DNA from: Klebsiella quasipneumoniae subsp. quasipneumoniae
Lineage (GTDB): Bacteria; Pseudomonadota; Gammaproteobacteria; Enterobacterales; Enterobacteriaceae
Assembly (NCBI RefSeq): GCF_020525925.1
Contig: NZ_CP084876.1
Span: 310,001 to 374,000, forward strand
Direction: 5' to 3'
DNA: 64,000 nt
A program made the translations under genes and the position numbers. Of the stretch, positions 59,692 to 64,000 are shown in pieces. The notes under the pieces are model-generated. The model saw nothing but the letters and a program-made list of their open reading frames with translations. It did no database searches and was not told where the DNA came from. Each line of letters begins with the position of its first letter. Within the stretch, counting starts at the first letter, position 1.

Positions 59692-60522
59692 ATGTTAATG
59701 ATTACCTCTTTTGCCAACCCGCGCGTGGCCCAGGCGTTTGTCGATTATATGGCGACGCAGGGGATTATCCTGACTATCCAGCAGCACACCCAGAGCGACG
59801 TCTGGCTGGCTGATGAGAGTCAGGCCGGACGCGTCAGGGCTGAGCTGGCGCGTTTTCTCGAAAACCCGGCGGACCCGCGCTATCTGGCGGCGAGCTGGCA
59901 GTCCGGTCAGACCAACAGCGGGTTGCGCTATCAGCGCTTTCCTTTCTTTGCCACGCTGCGGCATAACGCCGGCCCGTTCACCTGGGCGATTCTGCTGATC
60001 TGCATCGCGGTGTTCATCCTGCAAAATCTGCTGGGCGATCAGCCGGTGATGATTTGGCTGGCCTGGCCCTACGATCCTTCGCTGCAGTTCGAAGCCTGGC
60101 GCTATTTCAGCCATGCTTTCATGCATTTCTCGCTGATGCATATTCTCTTCAACCTGCTATGGTGGTGGTATCTCGGCGGCGCGGTGGAAAAGCGCATCGG
60201 CAGCGGCAAGCTGGTGGTGATCACCGTCATCAGCGCCCTGTTGAGCGGCTTTGTGCAGCACCAGTTTAGCGGCCCGTGGTTTGGCGGGCTGTCGGGCGTG
60301 GTTTACGCGCTGATGGGCTATGTCTGGCTGCGGGGCGAGCGCGATCCGCAGAGCGGTATTTATCTGCAGCGCGGGTTGATACTCTTCTCTTTAGTGTGGT
60401 TAATTGCTGGCTGGTTTGACGTTTTCGGCATGGCGATCGCCAACGGCGCGCACGTGGCTGGTCTGGCGACCGGCCTGGCGATGGCGTTTGTCGATACCTT
60501 GCATGGGCGAAAACGCGCATAA
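59692..60522 (+). CDS. glpG: Rhomboid intramembrane serine protease GlpG
   Basis: A 276-residue rhomboid protease: a cytoplasmic N-terminal domain (1-90) and six membrane segments. The dyad is Ser201 in GLSGVVYAL and His254 in [17 protein letters not shown] gives the L1-loop and oxyanion residues. It cleaves membrane-anchored substrates within or near the bilayer. It lies 50 bp after glpE and 49 bp before glpR. Confidence 0.98.
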   Translation: MLMITSFANPRVAQAFVDYMATQGIILTIQQHTQSDVWLADESQAGRVRAELARFLENPADPRYLAASWQSGQTNSGLRYQRFPFFATLRHNAGPFTWAILLICIAVFILQNLLGDQPVMIWLAWPYDPSLQFEAWRYFSHAFMHFSLMHILFNLLWWWYLGGAVEKRIGSGKLVVITVISALLSGFVQHQFSGPWFGGLSGVVYALMGYVWLRGERDPQSGIYLQRGLILFSLVWLIAGWFDVFGMAIANGAHVAGLATGLAMAFVDTLHGRKRA

Positions 60523-60571
60523 AGACTTACCGACAGGGGTCGGGTAGGCGACATTTTTCCAGGGATATTTC

Positions 60572-61330
60572 ATGAAACAAACACAACGTCATGACGCCAT
60601 TATCGAGCTGGTAAAAAAACAGGGTTACGTCAGCACGGAAGAGCTGGTTGAGCAGTTCGCGGTCAGCCCGCAGACCATCCGCCGCGACCTGAACGATTTA
60701 GCCGAACAGAAAATGATCCTCCGTCATCACGGCGGCGCGGCGCTGCCCTCCAGCTCGGTGAACACCTCCTGGCACGATCGCAAAGCGACCCAGACGGCGG
60801 AGAAAGAGCGTATCGCCCGGCGGGTGGCCAGCGAGATCCCGGACGGGGCGACGCTGTTTATCGATATCGGCACCACGCCGGAAGCGGTGGCGCACGCCCT
60901 GCTCGATCACAACGATTTGCGGATTGTGACCAATAACCTGAACGTCGCCAACACGCTGATGGTGAAAGAGGACTTCCGCATTATTCTCGCCGGCGGCGAA
61001 CTGCGCAGCCGCGATGGCGGGATCATCGGGGAAGCCACCCTCGACTTTATCTCGCAGTTCCGTCTCGACTTCGGCATTCTCGGCATCAGCGGCGTCGACA
61101 GCGATGGCTCGCTGCTGGAGTTTGATTATCATGAAGTGCGCACCAAGCGCGCGATTATTGAGAATTCACGCCACGTGATGCTGGTGGTGGATCATACCAA
61201 GTTTGGCCGCAACGCGATGGTCAACATGGGCAGCATCAGCATGGTCGATGCGGTCTATACCGATGTGCTGCCCCCGGCGGGCGTGCTCAAGGTCATCACC
61301 GATAACAACCTCCAGCTCGAGCTGTGCTAA
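60572..61330 (+). CDS. glpR: Glycerol-3-phosphate regulon repressor GlpR
   Basis: A 252-residue DeoR-family repressor: helix-turn-helix VSTEELVEQFAVSPQTIRRD near residues 19-38, effector domain with DIGTTPEAVAHAL. It represses glp genes, including glpD just upstream, until glycerol-3-phosphate binds. The frame is intact throughout, unlike E. coli K-12 MG1655, whose copy carries a frameshift. Confidence 0.98.
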   Translation: MKQTQRHDAIIELVKKQGYVSTEELVEQFAVSPQTIRRDLNDLAEQKMILRHHGGAALPSSSVNTSWHDRKATQTAEKERIARRVASEIPDGATLFIDIGTTPEAVAHALLDHNDLRIVTNNLNVANTLMVKEDFRIILAGGELRSRDGGIIGEATLDFISQFRLDFGILGISGVDSDGSLLEFDYHEVRTKRAIIENSRHVMLVVDHTKFGRNAMVNMGSISMVDAVYTDVLPPAGVLKVITDNNLQLELC

Positions 61331-61336
61331 GCGACA

Positions 61337-61356
61337 ACGGCGTCGTCAGACGCCGT
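61337..61356. terminator. Short hairpin between convergent glpR and malT
   Basis: ACGGCGTC (61337-61344) pairs with GACGCCGT (61349-61356) around GTCA. It spans the malT stop codon. There is no T-run on either side, so termination is uncertain. Confidence 0.4.
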
Positions 61357-64000
61357 ATCCCATCATCTTAAGCAACTGCTGGGCATGCTGCACCGCGTCC
61401 TGACGGTGGGCGACGCCCAGTTTCTGATACAGGTTGCGAATATGGGTCTTGATGGTGGTGGCCGCCACGTCAAGCTCGCCGGCAATCTGCTCGTTGCTGT
61501 AGCCGGAATAGATTAAGCCAAGCACCTGCCATTCGCGCTGGGTCAGCGGGCTGGTGCGGATAAGCTCCGGCACCTCGGGGTGATTCAGCAGCCGCTCGAC
61601 GAACCCTTCGTCAAAGTGGGCGAATTTGTGGCGATGATGCTGGTTGATGTCGCGCAGAATACGCTGGGCGCGATGCTGCTCCAGCTCCGGCAGGGTGTTC
61701 AGCTGGATCAGCTGGCGCAGCTGCTGGGCCATCGCCTCGCCTTCAATCACAAAGTGGTTGATAAAGCCGGTGCGGTTGGCGAGCGTCAGGGCTTCCAGCA
61801 GGGCTTTCTGCGCTTCGCTCTTGCGTCCTGCCTGCCAGTACAGCTGGTTGAGCAGCAGCAGGTTGCGGTTGAGATCGCTCATCAAACGCAGTGAACGCGC
61901 ATTTTCGTTCAGCTCTTCCAGCACCATTTCCGCCGGTTCGAAATCGCCCAGCAGGATCTGCGCGCGGGCAATATTGCGCCACTGGCTCTGCAGGAAGTGG
62001 TTATTGGCGAATTCCGGCTTCGGCGTCTGGCGCAGCCAGTTGGCCGCCGCGGTTTTATCGCCGGTCATCTGCCAGTAGATCACCCGCACCTTGTCGGCGT
62101 TGGAGACCCAGTCGCTGTGGTAGTGACCGTTACCGAGCAGATTTTCCAGCCGGTTCAGGTGGCTACGGGCATTATCCAGATCGCCGCGCGCCAGCGAGCA
62201 TTGCACCATCAGCGCCAGGCACTGCAGCTGCTGCTGCGGTTGATAGGTTGAGAGAACCTCCATCCCCTGGCGGGCGCAGGCTTCAGCCTCGTCGAGGCGC
62301 GCCCATGCCCACAGCAGCTGAGAGCGGATGCGCAGCAGGAACTCATGCATCGGCAGCTGCTCAAGATGCTGTTCGCGTACCAGCTGGAAGGCTTTCTCCT
62401 GGCTCTCCCAGGCGGCCTGCAGGAAGCCCTGGGCGAACAGAATTTCGCTTTGCTGAATGATGCTCCACAGGGCGTAATGCCAGACGTCGTGACGGCGGGC
62501 CATCTGTTCGGTCTGCTGCATCACGGCGAGAGATTTGGTCAGTTTCCCCTTACAGTGGAGGACTTCGCCATGTACTGAGGTGGCGACGATGCGGCTGTAA
62601 TAGTTGGCCAGCGGCAGCTCTTCCAGCGCCACCATCGACAGACGTTCCGCTTCGTCCTGGTCGCCGTCGTTAATCGCCACCTGCGCGCGCAGGGCGTTGA
62701 AGTCGCCATGCATCGCGGTATCCATTTCGACGCTCATCTCCTGCTCGGCGCGCGCCAGCAGGGTGTTGACTTCGCTGTAGCGATGCTGGCTCTGCATCAG
62801 CCAGGCCTGCAGCAGGATCAGGCGCGGATTTTCCAGCAGATTTGACCAGGGCAGCGCCGACAGCGACTGCTCCAGCAGACCCAGTTCGCTATGGTTGAAC
62901 ATGCCCCAGGCGTGATTGAGCAAGATATCGCGCAGCATTTTGGCATCGCCGGCCGCCAGCGCATGATGGATGGCCTCGCTGGGGAAGCCTTGCGCCATCC
63001 AGCTCTCCGCCGCGGCGCGGTGGATCTCCGGCAGTTCAACCGCCAGCTCCCACTGACAGCGCTGGCGCAGGAAACTGCCAAACAGCGGGTGATAGCGGAA
63101 CCATTCGCCGGAATCATCCATCCGCTGCAGGAACAGCCCCTGACGTTCGATCTCCTCCAGCTGCATCTGGCCATTCTCTTCGCCGGTGACGCGCACGATT
63201 AACGCATCGTTCATTGAGCGCAGCAGAGAGCTCTTCAGCAAAAAGTTGCGCGTGCGGGCGTCGACGTTATCCAGCACTTCATCCACCAGATAATCCGACA
63301 GATGGCTGGCGTTAATCCCGGCGAGGCGACGGGCGGAGTGTTGGGCGGAGGAGTTATTCTGGCGGGCGGAGAGGGCGATGAGCTGCAGCGCGGTGGCCCA
63401 CCCGGCGACGTCGTCGCACAGCCGACTGCTGTCGTCGGCTTCGATAGGCGACGTCAGACGACAGTCGAAAAATTGTTTCGCTTCCTGGTGGGTAAAGGCC
63501 AGCTGCTGGCTGCCAATCTCCAGCAGCTGATCGCGGACGCGCAGGTTGGCAATGCCCAGCTGCGGCAGGTTCCGCGACAGGACCACGAGGGTCATATTCT
63601 CCGGCTGATGGCGCAGGAAAAAGCGCATCGCGTCATGGATCACCGGATTATTGATCAGATGATAATCATCAATGACGAGGTACAGCGGGCGCTGCCAGTC
63701 GGCGAGTTCAATAAACAGCTGCGCAAAAAGAGAGGAGAGGCTGGCGTACTGGCGCTTTTGCACCATCGCTTCACTGGCCGCGCAGTGGTTGCCGGTGGCC
63801 TGCTGGATCGCCGCGATCAGATAGCTGGCAAAACGCTCCTGCTGGTTGTCGCCTTCGTCCAGCGAAAACCACCCAAGATCGTTTTTACCTGCGGCCCACT
63901 GAGAAATGAGCGTTGTTTTACCGTACCCGGCAGGACTGGTGATCAGCACGAGACGATAATTGTTCGCGCCGGAAAGTTTCGCCAGTAAACGCTCTCGAAC
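61346..64000 (-). CDS. malT: Maltose regulon activator MalT, 5' end outside window
   Basis: The frame enters at the right edge ([14 protein letters not shown]...) and runs to a TGA at 61346: 884 residues visible, about 17 missing from the E. coli length of 901. Order of parts: STAND-class ATPase with Walker [10 protein letters not shown] and [11 protein letters not shown], helical repeat domain that binds maltotriose, and a LuxR-type HTH at the end ([34 protein letters not shown]). It activates the maltose genes when bound to ATP and maltotriose. Convergent with glpR. Confidence 0.97.
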   Translation of the reverse strand, partial: VRERLLAKLSGANNYRLVLITSPAGYGKTTLISQWAAGKNDLGWFSLDEGDNQQERFASYLIAAIQQATGNHCAASEAMVQKRQYASLSSLFAQLFIELADWQRPLYLVIDDYHLINNPVIHDAMRFFLRHQPENMTLVVLSRNLPQLGIANLRVRDQLLEIGSQQLAFTHQEAKQFFDCRLTSPIEADDSSRLCDDVAGWATALQLIALSARQNNSSAQHSARRLAGINASHLSDYLVDEVLDNVDARTRNFLLKSSLLRSMNDALIVRVTGEENGQMQLEEIERQGLFLQRMDDSGEWFRYHPLFGSFLRQRCQWELAVELPEIHRAAAESWMAQGFPSEAIHHALAAGDAKMLRDILLNHAWGMFNHSELGLLEQSLSALPWSNLLENPRLILLQAWLMQSQHRYSEVNTLLARAEQEMSVEMDTAMHGDFNALRAQVAINDGDQDEAERLSMVALEELPLANYYSRIVATSVHGEVLHCKGKLTKSLAVMQQTEQMARRHDVWHYALWSIIQQSEILFAQGFLQAAWESQEKAFQLVREQHLEQLPMHEFLLRIRSQLLWAWARLDEAEACARQGMEVLSTYQPQQQLQCLALMVQCSLARGDLDNARSHLNRLENLLGNGHYHSDWVSNADKVRVIYWQMTGDKTAAANWLRQTPKPEFANNHFLQSQWRNIARAQILLGDFEPAEMVLEELNENARSLRLMSDLNRNLLLLNQLYWQAGRKSEAQKALLEALTLANRTGFINHFVIEGEAMAQQLRQLIQLNTLPELEQHRAQRILRDINQHHRHKFAHFDEGFVERLLNHPEVPELIRTSPLTQREWQVLGLIYSGYSNEQIAGELDVAATTIKTHIRNLYQKLGVAHRQDAVQHAQQLLKMMGYGV

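Noticed and set aside
61337..61356. Strong bidirectional terminator between glpR and malT
   Set aside because: The stem is real but neither side has a U-run; kept only as a weak hairpin.

Overview
The window is a chromosomal segment of an enterobacterium, most likely Klebsiella or a close relative. From yhhS to malT the gene order is the one known from the corresponding E. coli K-12 region, and the proteins read as near copies of the E. coli ones. GC-rich coding sequence, a bactofilin gene next to ryhB, a GABA-type locus between rpoH and livJ, and an aryl-polyene cluster beyond yhhS point away from E. coli K-12 itself. No rRNA, tRNA, insertion sequence, prophage or CRISPR array was found. The species call is inference; nothing here is uniquely diagnostic.

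Layout. (1) 1-7249, minus strand: one end of an aryl polyene (APE, flexirubin-like pigment) biosynthesis cluster. It runs from a lipoprotein and a methyltransferase through a chain-length-factor-like ketosynthase, an acyltransferase, two acyl carrier proteins, a membrane protein, an acyl-activating enzyme and a hot-dog dehydratase to a glycosyltransferase/acyltransferase fusion cut by the window edge. (2) 7655-19946: conserved block yhhS, dcrB, yhhQ, tusA, zntA, yhhN, yhhM, yhhL, rsmD, ftsY-ftsE-ftsX, rpoH. It holds a ZntR-type promoter, five tandem 87-bp REP/BIME units, and a rpoH promoter region with a sigma-E promoter and two DnaA boxes. (3) 19992-24290: a MocR-type regulator divergent from a 4-aminobutyrate transaminase and an amino-acid permease. 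(4) 24548-31957: branched-chain amino acid uptake (livJ; livKHMGF) with panM; livJ and panM are separated by about 4.5 tandem ERIC elements. (5) 32229-37190: ugpBAECQ, glycerol-3-phosphate diester uptake and hydrolysis, behind a likely Pho box. (6) 37215-42971: yhhA, ggt, aaaT, the Fur-controlled small RNA RyhB, a bactofilin, yhhX, yhhW. (7) 43211-46257: gluconate genes gntR, gntK, gntU, with paired GntR operators and a CRP site. (8) 46719-57497: asd and the glycogen operon glgBXCAP. (9) 57599-64000: glpD divergent from glpEGR, then malT (its first codons lie outside the window).

Functionally the window is mostly carbon, nitrogen and phosphorus acquisition (liv, ugp, gnt, glp, mal regulation, glycogen), with metal and stress control (zntA, ryhB, rpoH) and membrane-targeting and division genes (ftsYEX). 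The accessory material is the APE cluster, the MocR/GABA locus, the bactofilin and the repeat arrays.
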